This document shows, in pieces, positions 27,676 to 35,858 of a DNA stretch of 64,000 bases (its first letter is position 1; each line of letters starts with the position of its first letter). The notes beneath the pieces are model-generated. The model saw only the letters and a list, made by a program, of their open reading frames with translations, had not been told where the DNA came from and searched no databases. Both the position numbers and the translations under genes were made by a program. This stretch comes from Oceanospirillum sp964342385 (GTDB lineage: Bacteria; Pseudomonadota; Gammaproteobacteria; Pseudomonadales; Halomonadaceae): contig CAYFGP010000003.1 of NCBI GenBank assembly GCA_964342385.1, positions 82,924 through 146,923 on the forward strand, written 5' to 3'.

Positions 27676-27974
27676 CTATTGCTCCTTGATCTTATAGAAT
27701 TATGCAAAAGATAATCTTTATTATTTGCACTTAAGAACTAAGACGGAGCAAATTCAAAACACCCAACCCTAATTTTTAAATTTTTTTCACAAAAGTTTGG
27801 TAGCAGCATTTTCTGAAAGGCTTGGATTCAAGTAATAAGTGCAATGAAAGAGCAAGAAAAGGACAGGTTAGAGAAAATGTGCCGGGCAAGGTTCGATACC
27901 TTGTAAGTTATCAAACGTGCAAGGTATCGATCCGGTACAGGATGGCCGATTAGTGCAGAGCTAATGCGGGAAAG
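27676..27974 (-). promoter_or_regulatory. fecR-fecA intergenic region with inverted repeat
   Basis: No gene is present. GGTTCGATACCTTG (27890-27903) and CAAGGTATCGATCC (27920-27933) form a stem with one mismatch just after fecR, which could slow read-through from fecIR or protect the fecR end. The AT-rich part nearer fecA (about 27690-27760) must hold the fecA promoter, which by analogy is read by FecI; I could not fix its -10 and -35. Confidence 0.5.
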
Positions 27975-29093
27975 TTAATGTAGAACAACCATCTGCTCAG
28001 TTACCTTGATGACATCGGCACCCAAGCTGCTATTCAGCAGGCTTAAGGTAAAATCAAGATCATTATTGGGTAGTATGCCGCTCATTTTTTTATCTGCCAG
28101 CGATGGATTCGCCAGGATTATTTGAGCCGAGTATTGGCGGTTTAAACGCTCTAATACCTCAGATAGCGGCGTATCATCCAATCTGATGATTTGGCGTTTC
28201 CAATCCGGCAGGTAAAGCTTATGGCCTGAGCTGTGATTGATCTGCCCAGAGTCAGTTACCGTAACGCTTTGACCGGCTTTAAGCTGAGCCTCTTTAGATT
28301 GGTTCGAATTGGATAAAACTGTAGTGACCTTCAACCGGCCCTCTGTCAGTGTGGTCTGCACCTGATTATCCAGTTGGCGCACATTGAATGCCGTACCTAT
28401 AGCGGTAGCCGTTACATAATGACTGATTACCTGAAAAGGGCGGTTTTTGTCGGATGCAACCTCAAAAAATGCCTCGCCATAAAGCAGTTCAATGCTGCGA
28501 GCAGACTCTGTGAAGTTGACTGCAATACCCGTTTGGCCATTAAGATGTACCTGGCTGCCATCATCTAAAGTAATGCTTAGCTGTTCACCAACCGGCGTCG
28601 CGTAATCCGGCGAATGCCAGATTTGTGGCGGTAGTAAAACCACGACTAACAGTGCTAGGGTAGATACCGCTAATGCGGTAAATCCTTTAGCGATTAAACT
28701 CGAGCTCCAAGATATTGCATTTGATCGTTCTCTTGGTTGAATATCTCTATTATCAGGATGGCTAGAGATGCTATACGTAGGTGCCACTTGTTGAGGCAGC
28801 TGTTGAGGCTGTTGTTGATGATCGGATTGCAGAGTGGGTGCCTGAGAAGATGTTTGGAAGGATAGAGCCCCTTCGTGATATTCATCCTGCAGCTGTTGTG
28901 TAGCGGTTTCCATATCCTGCCAAAGTAAACAGGTTTCCAGATATTGCTCTTCATGCTCAGGCGCTTGTGCTAGCCAGAGCTCAAATTGTTGCAACAACTC
29001 AGTGTCATCTGGGTTAGATTGCAGCATCAAAAACCAGTGCTGAGCTTGTTCCGATAATGTGGAATTGCTGGATTGATCTATGTTCGTTTTCAT
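27975..29093 (-). CDS. FecR-type anti-sigma/signal transducer
   Basis: Inner-membrane protein that relays substrate-bound FecA to the sigma factor. The N-terminal cytoplasmic part (about residues 1-85) has the FecR pattern AQHWFLMLQSNP and WLAQAPEHEEQYLE. A single membrane segment lies at about 137-153 (ALAVSTLALLVVVLLPP). The periplasmic part has the FecR core GEQLSITLDDGSQVHLN and the C-terminal STN-like part ending LDDTPLSEVLERLNRQY. A Gln-rich linker precedes the membrane segment. It starts 17 bp after fecI, with GGAG upstream. Confidence 0.9.
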   Translation of the reverse strand: MKTNIDQSSNSTLSEQAQHWFLMLQSNPDDTELLQQFELWLAQAPEHEEQYLETCLLWQDMETATQQLQDEYHEGALSFQTSSQAPTLQSDHQQQPQQLPQQVAPTYSISSHPDNRDIQPRERSNAISWSSSLIAKGFTALAVSTLALLVVVLLPPQIWHSPDYATPVGEQLSITLDDGSQVHLNGQTGIAVNFTESARSIELLYGEAFFEVASDKNRPFQVISHYVTATAIGTAFNVRQLDNQVQTTLTEGRLKVTTVLSNSNQSKEAQLKAGQSVTVTDSGQINHSSGHKLYLPDWKRQIIRLDDTPLSEVLERLNRQYSAQIILANPSLADKKMSGILPNNDLDFTLSLLNSSLGADVIKVTEQMVVLH

Positions 29094-29110
29094 TGTCTAT
29101 CAGCTCCGCA

Positions 29111-29758
29111 TCAATGCATATCTGAGGTTAATGCACTTCGGCATTTCTGCAGAGCAGTTTTTAAATGCTTTTCAACCATGGTTTGAGAGATATCCATTTC
29201 TCTTGCCACCTCTTTTAACGTCATCTCTTTAAAGCGTGCGAGCATTAGTGCTTGCTTAGAGCGTTCTGGCAGTTGAGAGATGGCCTGTTTTAACAGGTCC
29301 AGACGACGCTCTTTAATCAAGGTTTCTAACTGTTCAGGTTGGGCTGAGACCAGCTCTTCAAACACCTCATCACTTTCGAGTGTGGGCGTTGTTTTTTGCT
29401 GACGGAGATAATCCAAAGCTAAGTTTGTTGCGATCTTGGTTAGAAATGCTTTGGGTTGGCGAATTACTTCGATCCCTGGCACTTTGGAGAGTCGCACAAA
29501 CGTATCCTGTAATAGCTCTTCTGCAATAGCTCGGTTTTTCACCATAGCCAGCAAATGCAGCAGTATATCCTGCCGATGAGCCTGGTACATCCGGGTGATA
29601 GCCTGTTCCTTCCTTGAAGGCGAGAAACTTTTTTCTGATTGCTTGTTGTCGCCTTGCCCTTTGCGGCCTTGTTCTTTGTGGCCGTTAGATAACTTATCCG
29701 TGAGGGTATCCGATAAGCGATCTGTGTTGTGGCCATCATCAAAAAAGACTTGGCTCAT
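29111..29758 (-). CDS. ECF sigma factor FecI
   Basis: Iron-starvation type sigma factor that should direct fecA transcription. Region 2 reads DILLHLLAMVKNRAIAEELLQDTFVRLSK, and region 4 is ISQLPERSKQALMLARFKEMTLKEVA with the DNA-binding turn after it. At 215 aa it is about 45 residues longer than usual because of a polar N-terminal tail (residues 1-48); a later start such as the methionine at residue 57 is possible but would trim region 2. A Fur-box-like site lies about 50 bp upstream. Confidence 0.9.
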   Translation of the reverse strand: MSQVFFDDGHNTDRLSDTLTDKLSNGHKEQGRKGQGDNKQSEKSFSPSRKEQAITRMYQAHRQDILLHLLAMVKNRAIAEELLQDTFVRLSKVPGIEVIRQPKAFLTKIATNLALDYLRQQKTTPTLESDEVFEELVSAQPEQLETLIKERRLDLLKQAISQLPERSKQALMLARFKEMTLKEVAREMDISQTMVEKHLKTALQKCRSALTSDMH

Positions 29759-30069
29759 AGAAGATTTCCAGCTTGGAAAATTAGGTAGTGCATAGCGTTA
29801 TCTTTTGCTAATGAAAATTGTTATCAGTTAATGTTTTGTCGGCATTATACATCGTTTTCCGAGAAATCCATTGTCGGATAAAAATGGGACTGTTTTATTG
29901 GGAAAGAAAAGTGGAGCTGTAAGCTATTACGTCACATTCCTTATGCCATGTAAGGTCTTGTAATAGTGGCGTTTGCCTGGATGGTTGAAAATTAGCGCTT
30001 TGTGCAGAGCAGGTGCGTCTATAAATCGCTCTGTATTGTAGATGAGAGCTACAGCCGAAAAGGTGAAAT
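29759..30069. other. Divergent region between fecI and the deaminase gene
   Basis: Holds the Fur-like site at 29807-29825 and presumably promoters in both directions. A small stem CCTTA-N7-TAAGG lies at about 29939-29955. AAGGTG precedes the ATG at 30070. No further gene is visible. Confidence 0.5.
29807..29825 (-). promoter_or_regulatory. Fur-box-like operator upstream of fecI
   Basis: On the minus strand the sequence GATAACAATTTTCATTAGC agrees at 14 of 19 positions with the Fur consensus GATAATGATAATCATTATC, by direct comparison. The position, about 50 bp upstream of fecI, fits iron repression of the regulator genes, as is known for E. coli fecIR. Confidence 0.65.
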
Positions 30070-31560
30070 ATGAAACGAGTTAACGGTGCATTGCTACTGT
30101 GTGGTGCGACAGTGATGAGCGGTTGTGCTCACATGTCCAATACGGCACAGAACAGTGATCATGGGCGTCATTATCACAAAACAAAACGTTTTTATCAGGA
30201 GATCATCAATCAGGAGAAGGTTGATGTTTCCAAGCTGAATCTGTTTTTTACTCAGATGCCCAAAGGTGGTGATATCCACCATCACTATACTGGCAGTATT
30301 TATACTGAGACCTATCTGGAATGGGTGGATGCCAAAGGTTGGATGATTGATAAATGCAACCTGAAGATTATTAGAGCCGCTGAAGATGCCTGTGATGGGA
30401 AGGGACTTACCATTGATCAACTGATGAGTAACAATGCCCTGTACCGTAAGCTGCTGATGGTATGGTCCAATAAAGATTACGCAAATCATTACCACGATCA
30501 GCCACCACCCGACGCCAATTTCTTCCAGACTTTTGGCTATTTCGGTGGTGTTTCTGGCCAATATATGGACACAGGGCTGAATATTCTTAAGACACGTGCC
30601 AAGAAAGAGAATGTGAGTTATATCGAAACTATGCTGCGAAAAGTGGGTGCACGCAGTGAAAATGTTTTCAATGAGGATCAAATTGCTCAGATTTCACAGC
30701 GGCTGAGAGCGGCAAAAGACCAGGCAGCAGTCGATGAGATTCTGGAGCAACTGGTGGAGGTTTACGATAATAGTAAGAGCTTTGATAAAGCCATTAAAAA
30801 GTATCTGTCTAAGTTGAATAAAGATCATCAGGGCATCGACGATGAGCACTTTACTATGCGTTATCAGACCTATGCTTCCCGAACCTCCAACCCTGTGAAA
30901 GTGTTTACTGATCTTTATTCTGGTTACGTTGCAGCGGATATGTCGCCACTGGTGGTTGGGGTCAATATTGTCGCGCCGGAAAACAACCATATTGCGCTCA
31001 GGGACTATACCCTGCACATGCGCATGTATAACTTTCTTAAACGAAAATACCCGGATGTGGGCCGTTCGCTACATGCCGGTGAATTAACTCTGGGTATGGT
31101 GAGACCAAAAAACCTGACTTTCCATATCAATGAAGCCAGAAGTATCGCCAAGGCTCAGCGTATTGGTCATGGTGTTGATCTTCCCTATGAAGAGAAGCCT
31201 GAAGAGTTACTTAAAGATCTGAAAGAGAACTCTGCCATTGAGATCAATCTGACCAGCAATCAGTTTATCCTGGGAGTGGATAAGGAAAACCATCCTTATC
31301 AGATCTATGCCGCTTACGGTGTGCCTATGGTGATCTCAACCGACGATTCTGGCGTGTCCCGTAACAATCTGTCGGGTGAGTACGTGTTACTGGCTTCCCG
31401 CTATCGTGTGGATTATCCCACAATCAAAAAATACGTTTACAACAGTATTGATTACTCTTTCCTGAGTGACGATGACAAGCGTAAACAGCGCGATCTTCTG
31501 GATAAATCTTTCCATCAGTTTGAAGCTGAAATTGCTCGATTGAGTGAGAAAATGCACTAA
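30070..31560 (+). CDS. Adenosine deaminase-family lipoprotein, 496 aa
   Basis: Metal-dependent purine deaminase fold, here on an exported lipoprotein. Residues 1-19 form a signal peptide with lipobox MSGC. Family motifs: MPKGGDIHHHYTGS near residue 60 (metal-binding histidines), LHAGELT near 336, RIGHGVDL near 366, NLTSNQ near 395 and STDDSGVSR near 423 (metal-binding aspartate pair). These match ADA and ADGF proteins with all metal ligands present. Export would let the cell deaminate extracellular or periplasmic adenosine-like compounds; the exact base is uncertain. Single gene with its own terminator. Confidence 0.87.
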   Translation: MKRVNGALLLCGATVMSGCAHMSNTAQNSDHGRHYHKTKRFYQEIINQEKVDVSKLNLFFTQMPKGGDIHHHYTGSIYTETYLEWVDAKGWMIDKCNLKIIRAAEDACDGKGLTIDQLMSNNALYRKLLMVWSNKDYANHYHDQPPPDANFFQTFGYFGGVSGQYMDTGLNILKTRAKKENVSYIETMLRKVGARSENVFNEDQIAQISQRLRAAKDQAAVDEILEQLVEVYDNSKSFDKAIKKYLSKLNKDHQGIDDEHFTMRYQTYASRTSNPVKVFTDLYSGYVAADMSPLVVGVNIVAPENNHIALRDYTLHMRMYNFLKRKYPDVGRSLHAGELTLGMVRPKNLTFHINEARSIAKAQRIGHGVDLPYEEKPEELLKDLKENSAIEINLTSNQFILGVDKENHPYQIYAAYGVPMVISTDDSGVSRNNLSGEYVLLASRYRVDYPTIKKYVYNSIDYSFLSDDDKRKQRDLLDKSFHQFEAEIARLSEKMH

Positions 31561-31571
31561 GAGGCATTCGG

Positions 31572-31601
31572 CAGTTCCCCTGAAGTAGATCAGGGGAACT
31601 G
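31572..31601 (+). terminator. Stem-loop after the deaminase gene
   Basis: CAGTTCCCCTGA (31572-31583) and TCAGGGGAACTG (31590-31601) form a perfect 12-bp stem with a 6-nt loop, 12 bp after the stop codon. The T-run is short. Confidence 0.7.
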
Positions 31602-31707
31602 TTGCAACTGGTACGGTGCCCATAAAAAATATGAACTCTTAGAGTTGTATCAATCTCCCATCATCTTCTGGATTGGCTATGGTTAAAGGCCAAGTTGGTC
31701 ACTAAGC

Positions 31708-31789
31708 ACTCACACAAAAGTTCCTCTTTAGCAGATGGCATCATTCTTCAGCCGCTGGCCAAAAAATATCGAAATACTTTTGTGTAAGT
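31708..31789 (+). repeat. Dispersed inverted-repeat element, copy B
   Basis: An 82-bp element bounded by ACTCACACAAAAGT (31708-31721) and ACTTTTGTGTAAGT (31776-31789), inverted repeats with one mismatch. The core ATTCTTCAGCCGCTGG is shared with the other copies. It is most similar to copy D (35547-35614), which lies in the opposite orientation and lacks four bases. It has the form of a MITE or REP-like element without coding capacity. Confidence 0.75.
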
Positions 31790-31967
31790 ATGTATGAACA
31801 ATTTAAGTTTTGATTTGCGACTAAATTTGTCGCATTCTTGGCTTGGGAAAGATGATAGCGGTCGACATAAGGGGCTCTTTTCACTTGGTTCACTGAGAGA
31901 TTGGATAATCCGCTCCTTGTTAACCTTTCGCCTCATATTCCTCTCTTTTATTGGAAATTTTCACCTT

Positions 31968-32043
31968 TTGTAATCTAAACTTACAATTAGCAATGCAGCA
32001 GATTAAGTTATTCTTGTGCTGACTGTGCAAGTAACACTTGTAA
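31968..32043. promoter_or_regulatory. Operator-like dyads upstream of the XRE/S24 regulator
   Basis: TTGTAA (31968-31973) and TTACAA (31981-31986) form a dyad with a 7-nt spacer; CAAGT-AAC-ACTTG (32028-32040) is a second dyad just before the start codon, and TTGTAA recurs at 32038-32043. Placement suggests autoregulation, which is inferred. Confidence 0.4.
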
Positions 32044-32044
32044 A

Positions 32045-32734
32045 ATGGTCAGTATGGAAACGACAATAGGCGGCAGAATTGCCGAAGCAAGAAAAGCCAA
32101 AGGCTTTAACCAGTCAGAACTGGCAACCCGAATCGGTGTAACTCCTCAATCAGTACAGCATTGGGAGAATGACCGTACTGTGCCAAGAAATAATAGGGTT
32201 GAATTGCTTGCCAGTGTGATGGGCGTTAGCCAGGAGTGGATTCTCTTTGGTGATAAACCTGATCGTGTGGGTGATTCTGCAGAGGTTGTCTATACCTATA
32301 AACCGTCGCCAGGGATTGTTCATATTCCGTTTTTTTGCATAGAAACTGCTGCAGAGAAAGGGGAGGATGTAAGCTTGGAAGACGTGACAGATCGGGTCTC
32401 ATTCGGTAAAGAAATCCTGGAGAAGCACGGACTGGAACAAGGACAGGTTGTTGCTGTTGTTGTCTCTGATGATCATATGGAGCCTCGTATCCTGAAAGGG
32501 GATACGGTACTGGTTGATAAATCAGATAAAACCTTGGTGGATAACCATGTTTATCTGATACGGGTAGAGAATGCCCTAAGAGTGCAGCGCATGGTGAGCA
32601 GGGTTGACGGTAAGTGGGTGATTACTTGCGATAACGCTAAATTTGCTCAATATGACACTCTCATCTCAAGAGAAGAATTCGATCAGCTTAATGTTATAGG
32701 TCGGGTTTTTATGATCCTTATGGGTGAAATCTAG
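32045..32734 (+). CDS. XRE-type repressor with protease-dead S24 domain
   Basis: Residues 5-65 are an XRE helix-turn-helix (RIAEARKAKGFNQSELATRIGV). Residues about 95-225 are an S24/LexA-CI fold. In active members a serine follows GD in GDSMEP and a lysine lies about 37 residues on in a VKR context; here these are SDDHMEP with H144 and VQR with Q181, so both catalytic residues are replaced. Self-cleavage after DNA damage is therefore not expected. The start is ATG at 32045 or 32054; neither has a strong ribosome binding site. It lies among mobile-element remnants and may be a stranded phage-type repressor or a ligand-sensing regulator. Confidence 0.85.
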   Translation: MVSMETTIGGRIAEARKAKGFNQSELATRIGVTPQSVQHWENDRTVPRNNRVELLASVMGVSQEWILFGDKPDRVGDSAEVVYTYKPSPGIVHIPFFCIETAAEKGEDVSLEDVTDRVSFGKEILEKHGLEQGQVVAVVVSDDHMEPRILKGDTVLVDKSDKTLVDNHVYLIRVENALRVQRMVSRVDGKWVITCDNAKFAQYDTLISREEFDQLNVIGRVFMILMGEI

Positions 32735-32807
32735 CGTTTCTTCTCACTGATTTTATTTGTTATTTATTGTCGTTTTTGCCTCTTTTTTAATCCTTTCTGT
32801 ATTGCAC

Positions 32808-32866
32808 TTATTATCCGAAACTGCACCACCTTTTTCACCTTAGTACGCATTTATCATCCGAAACTG
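32808..32866. repeat. Direct repeat, 16 bp, 43-bp period
   Basis: TTATTATCCGAAACTG (32808-32823) and TTATCATCCGAAACTG (32851-32866) differ at one base. They lie in the AT-rich region after the XRE gene and before the small gene at 33017, and could be paired regulator sites. Confidence 0.55.
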
Positions 32867-32899
32867 TGTTTAAATTAATCTTTGATATAGTTTAAATTA

Positions 32900-32916
32900 T
32901 AATCTTGACAAGATTA
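32900..32916. promoter_or_regulatory. 17-bp perfect palindrome, probable operator
   Basis: TAATCTTGACAAGATTA is a perfect 8-bp dyad around a single central base, 100 bp upstream of the small gene at 33017. Such sites are usually bound by dimeric regulators; the neighbouring XRE protein is a candidate. No T-run follows, so it is not a terminator. Confidence 0.55.
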
Positions 32917-33016
32917 ACTTGATCCGTTTGAATTCTTTTTGTAATTTTAAATTGTATTTGTTGGGCTGCATTATGTTTAAGAGCACGCCGTTTTGTGATT
33001 ACCCAAGGAAAGATTG

Positions 33017-33331
33017 ATGGCACTGCAAGCTGCTGAAGTAAAATGTGATAACGAGGGGCACTGGCAACACCCTGATCTACCTCGTTGGGCAGAAGATGCC
33101 TCCAGTACAGAGATGGAGGATTGGTTGGGGCAGCAGAGAATCAAATCAAAGATACTCCGTATAGAACAGGCTGAAGCAGAGCAAATCTTTAATTCTGGTC
33201 ATATTGTTCGAACAAAAGCTCGATATAACAGGCACAGCTTAGACCTCTATTTGGAAAAGGGTTATATCGTGTTGTCCGTATATCGATCCGAGGAGGGGAC
33301 ATTTATTTGGTTAGGGTGTGATAAGAGCTAA
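33017..33331 (+). CDS. Small hypothetical protein, 104 aa
   Basis: Not recognised. A soluble protein with two tryptophans in the N-terminal third (GHWQHPDLPRW) and a beta-rich C-terminal half (SLDLYLEKGYIVLSVYRSEEG). ATG at 33017 is preferred over an in-frame TTG just upstream, because AAGGAAAG sits at proper spacing. It follows a region with a perfect palindrome and direct repeats, so it may be tightly regulated. Confidence 0.65.
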   Translation: MALQAAEVKCDNEGHWQHPDLPRWAEDASSTEMEDWLGQQRIKSKILRIEQAEAEQIFNSGHIVRTKARYNRHSLDLYLEKGYIVLSVYRSEEGTFIWLGCDKS

Positions 33332-33451
33332 ACCCTTTTTACACTACCGGTCTTATCATCTGTTTTGGCTTTCTTATTAATCTATTCTAATTGCCGCACA
33401 AAAATTCAAATAGCATTATCCATGTAGGGTATTATGAGGTCACAGATAAGC

Positions 33452-33536
33452 ACTCACACTAAAGCTTCTCTGTGACAAAGGACTTCATTCTTCAGCTGTT
33501 GATCAAAGATCGTTGAAACATTCTTTGTAGGTGAGT
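33452..33536 (+). repeat. Dispersed inverted-repeat element, copy C
   Basis: Element bounded by ACTCAC and GTGAGT, with the core ATTCTTCAGCTGTTGA. It shares the left flank TAAGCACTCACAC with copy B. The inner arms are more diverged than in copies B and D. Confidence 0.65.
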
Positions 33537-33610
33537 AGTAAATGAGTGAGTGAAGCTATGGCCTGCCAGCGCAAAGAATATGCACGCTTTGAAATAGGAT
33601 AGATCGCTTG

Positions 33611-34678
33611 ATGATAGGAATAACAGGTTTACTGCAGCGTAAGATGCATATCGGTGTTATCACTTTGGCTATGGCTATAACCGCGTGCGGTGATGCCATT
33701 GTTGATCAGAAAGGGAATGCTAACAGTCAAGCTATCCCTGCTACATTGACTTCAGTTCCTGTGCCTGTAGAGCATAGTCATGCTGCGATCCAGCTACAAG
33801 CCAGTAATCGCTTACAATACGGTGGTTTTTCAGCGCTCTGGTTATCTAAGGATTGCTCTCAAATGATTAGTTTTTCTGACTACAGTCAGGTCAGCTTTTT
33901 TAGCTTGGATGGCCAGGTCAAGCGCTCTGGTTGGATTCAGGCAAACCTCTCTTTTGATGCCAATGATAAGCTAACAGGGTTTAATCTTGTCGATCAGGGG
34001 CAGTTAAAAGATGCGGACGGTGATCTCTTGTCTGGTGCAGCGGAGTCTCTGGCTTGGGATGGCAGTGGCTTTTTAGTCTCCTTTGATGATAAAGGTGATC
34101 TCTATCGCTACGCTGGTGTTCAGCCACAAGGTGCTTTGTTTAATCAACTTCCTGAAATATCAATCAAGCAAGAGCGTTTGGGTAAAGACAACGCGGGCTT
34201 GGAAAGCATCACAGAGCTTCCTGACGGAAGAGTGTTAGCTCTTTGGGAGAAGAACGATAAACAAAAGCCCGTTACTCATGGGCAATTAATTCAACCAGAT
34301 GGCCAATCCCTGCAGTTCAGTTACTCCTCTGACGCCAATCCAGGTGCTGCTACCACCTTGCCAGATGGCTCATTTGTAATAGCAGAGCGAAAGTACAAGG
34401 GCCCTGAGCAGGGTGTTCAATTAAGATTAACGCGTTTTCTGCCCAGTGATATTCAGACAGATAGGCTGTTAACTCCACAGGTTCTGCTTGATCATACCTC
34501 AATTTCTTACGACAACTTTGAAGGTATCGCTAACTGTCAACGTAATGGCAAGCAGTGGTTGTTTGTGCTGTCGGATGATAATGGTGATTGGCCAGAATCC
34601 TGGGTAGAAGGTAAAGGCCGCCAGCGACAAAAGACCCTGCTAGTGCAGTTTGATTTAACCCAATTAATGGCTCAATAA
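33611..34678 (+). CDS. Esterase-like/phytase-type beta-propeller lipoprotein
   Basis: Matches the family often labelled 'esterase-like activity of phytase'. YGGFSALWLSKDCSQMISFSD (near residue 74) and the later NAGLESITELPDGRVLALWE and YDNFEGIANC are its hallmark segments, each starting a propeller blade. The N-terminus carries a signal with lipobox ITAC near residue 27, so the mature protein is probably membrane-anchored in the periplasm. Starts at 33611 and 33644 (MHIGV) are both possible; the latter gives the neater signal peptide. Substrate unknown. Followed 12 bp later by the GFA gene. Confidence 0.82.
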   Translation: MIGITGLLQRKMHIGVITLAMAITACGDAIVDQKGNANSQAIPATLTSVPVPVEHSHAAIQLQASNRLQYGGFSALWLSKDCSQMISFSDYSQVSFFSLDGQVKRSGWIQANLSFDANDKLTGFNLVDQGQLKDADGDLLSGAAESLAWDGSGFLVSFDDKGDLYRYAGVQPQGALFNQLPEISIKQERLGKDNAGLESITELPDGRVLALWEKNDKQKPVTHGQLIQPDGQSLQFSYSSDANPGAATTLPDGSFVIAERKYKGPEQGVQLRLTRFLPSDIQTDRLLTPQVLLDHTSISYDNFEGIANCQRNGKQWLFVLSDDNGDWPESWVEGKGRQRQKTLLVQFDLTQLMAQ

Positions 34679-34690
34679 GTTGTCACTCCT

Positions 34691-35128
34691 ATGCTAACGA
34701 ATGACTCTATTCATACCGGACAGTGCCTATGTGGGCAGGTCCGTTACCAGGTCCAGGGAAAGCCAATCATTGTTGCTCATTGCCACTGTGTGGATTGCCA
34801 GCGCTTGTCCGGCTCAGGCCATTCTACTGGAGCTATGTTTCCGGTTTTGAGTTTTCAAATGGAAGGTCAAGTCGGTGAATTCCGATACCAGTCGGATAAT
34901 GGCAATACTGTGACGCGGGTGTTCTGTCCATCTTGTGGCAGCCCAATCTTAGGTAAAAATACAGCAGCAGAAGGCTTTGTTACCATTTCACTGGGAACAT
35001 TGGACAACTCCGATGATTTTCAGCCAGAAGTTGTTGTCTTTGCTCGTAACCGAAAGCCTTGGGACTATATGGATAACTCAATTTGTACATTTGAGGCACA
35101 ACCGCGATGGAGCCCGGAGGATGATTAG
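34691..35128 (+). CDS. GFA/CENP-V family zinc protein
   Basis: Small zinc-binding fold related to glutathione-dependent formaldehyde-activating enzyme. Zinc ligands are visible in order: CLCGQVRY (C14, C16 region), HCHCVDCQRLSG (near residue 37) and FCPSCGSPI (near residue 84). Length 145 aa is normal. Most members have unknown substrates, so formaldehyde handling should not be assumed. It is probably co-transcribed with the upstream lipoprotein gene. Confidence 0.88.
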   Translation: MLTNDSIHTGQCLCGQVRYQVQGKPIIVAHCHCVDCQRLSGSGHSTGAMFPVLSFQMEGQVGEFRYQSDNGNTVTRVFCPSCGSPILGKNTAAEGFVTISLGTLDNSDDFQPEVVVFARNRKPWDYMDNSICTFEAQPRWSPEDD

Positions 35129-35182
35129 CAATAATGCTATTGGGGTGTTATGCGACAGGGATTTAGAAGAAAGGAAAAGATA

Positions 35183-35482
35183 ATGATGTTAAATGCAGAT
35201 GATTTGGGTGTTGATCTGGTTGGTGTAAAGGTTGCTAATACAAATGATCTCCAAACGACTCATAGCCCTGAAGCCAGGCTGGTTACCCGAGGTGTTGATG
35301 TATCAGTGCGCTATAAAGGCGTTGATATTCGCATCGAAAAGATTGAACATGATGATAATGGGCTTTTAGTCGGTTTGGTTTCCAGCTTTTCTAATGTCTG
35401 CTCGACTCAATATGAAGGCATCGGCTTAGGGCAGAAAATCACCTTTCGCTATCATCACGTACAGCAGTCGTTTGAGAACTAG
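35183..35482 (+). CDS. Small hypothetical protein, 99 aa
   Basis: Not recognised. A beta-rich small domain with VSVRYKGVDIRIEKIEHDDNG and a C-terminal GLGQKITFRYHHV; the layout is slightly PilZ-like, but the RxxxR motif is absent. ATG at 35183 is chosen because AAGGAAAAG lies just upstream; an in-frame ATG at 35150 is less well placed. It follows the GFA gene by 54 bp on the same strand. Confidence 0.6.
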   Translation: MMLNADDLGVDLVGVKVANTNDLQTTHSPEARLVTRGVDVSVRYKGVDIRIEKIEHDDNGLLVGLVSSFSNVCSTQYEGIGLGQKITFRYHHVQQSFEN

Positions 35483-35546
35483 TCTAAGATTGAACCGCTG
35501 TTGTAGTGGGATATAGTTTTACTTTGTAGTGCTCTTTATACTCTTA

Positions 35547-35614
35547 CACAAAAGTGTTGCGGTATTTTTTAGCCAACGGCTGAAGAATCCATTTGCTAAA
35601 GAGAAACTTTTGTG
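35547..35614 (-). repeat. Dispersed inverted-repeat element, copy D
   Basis: A 68-bp element with CACAAAAGT and ACTTTTGTG at its ends. Read on the minus strand it matches copy B base for base over most of its length, including TCTTTAGCA and ATTCTTCAGCCG, with a 4-bp gap. Confidence 0.75.
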
Positions 35615-35858
35615 GGGTACTGAGAGACCAGCTTTAAAGGCATCAATGGCTTGTCTCCTATGGGCCATTGGTCTGTATGATTAGACATAGTCATTGAAAT
35701 ATCTGTCCTGTCCCGAATAATATCCTTTGCACTCAGGATAATACGATGAATGTCCTAACTCTATCCAATTGCCTTCTGAAGATTGCCGTAAGCTGTAATC
35801 TCGGATCAGAAAAGCATCTCTGCCTCAAAGGGATGTTATCTGGGGCTGAATCATTCTT

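Larger units (their letters stand above)
31561..32044. other. Intergenic region with terminator, repeat copy B and dyads
   Basis: Apart from the stem-loop at 31572-31601, the repeat at 31708-31789 and the operator-like dyads at 31968-32043, there is one more short palindrome, TGCGAC-N7-GTCGCA (31816-31834). No convincing gene is present. Confidence 0.5.

Noticed and set aside
31748..31936. 62-aa minus-strand open frame before the XRE regulator
   Set aside because: It overlaps repeat copy B and a palindrome, lacks a ribosome binding site, and shows no domain.
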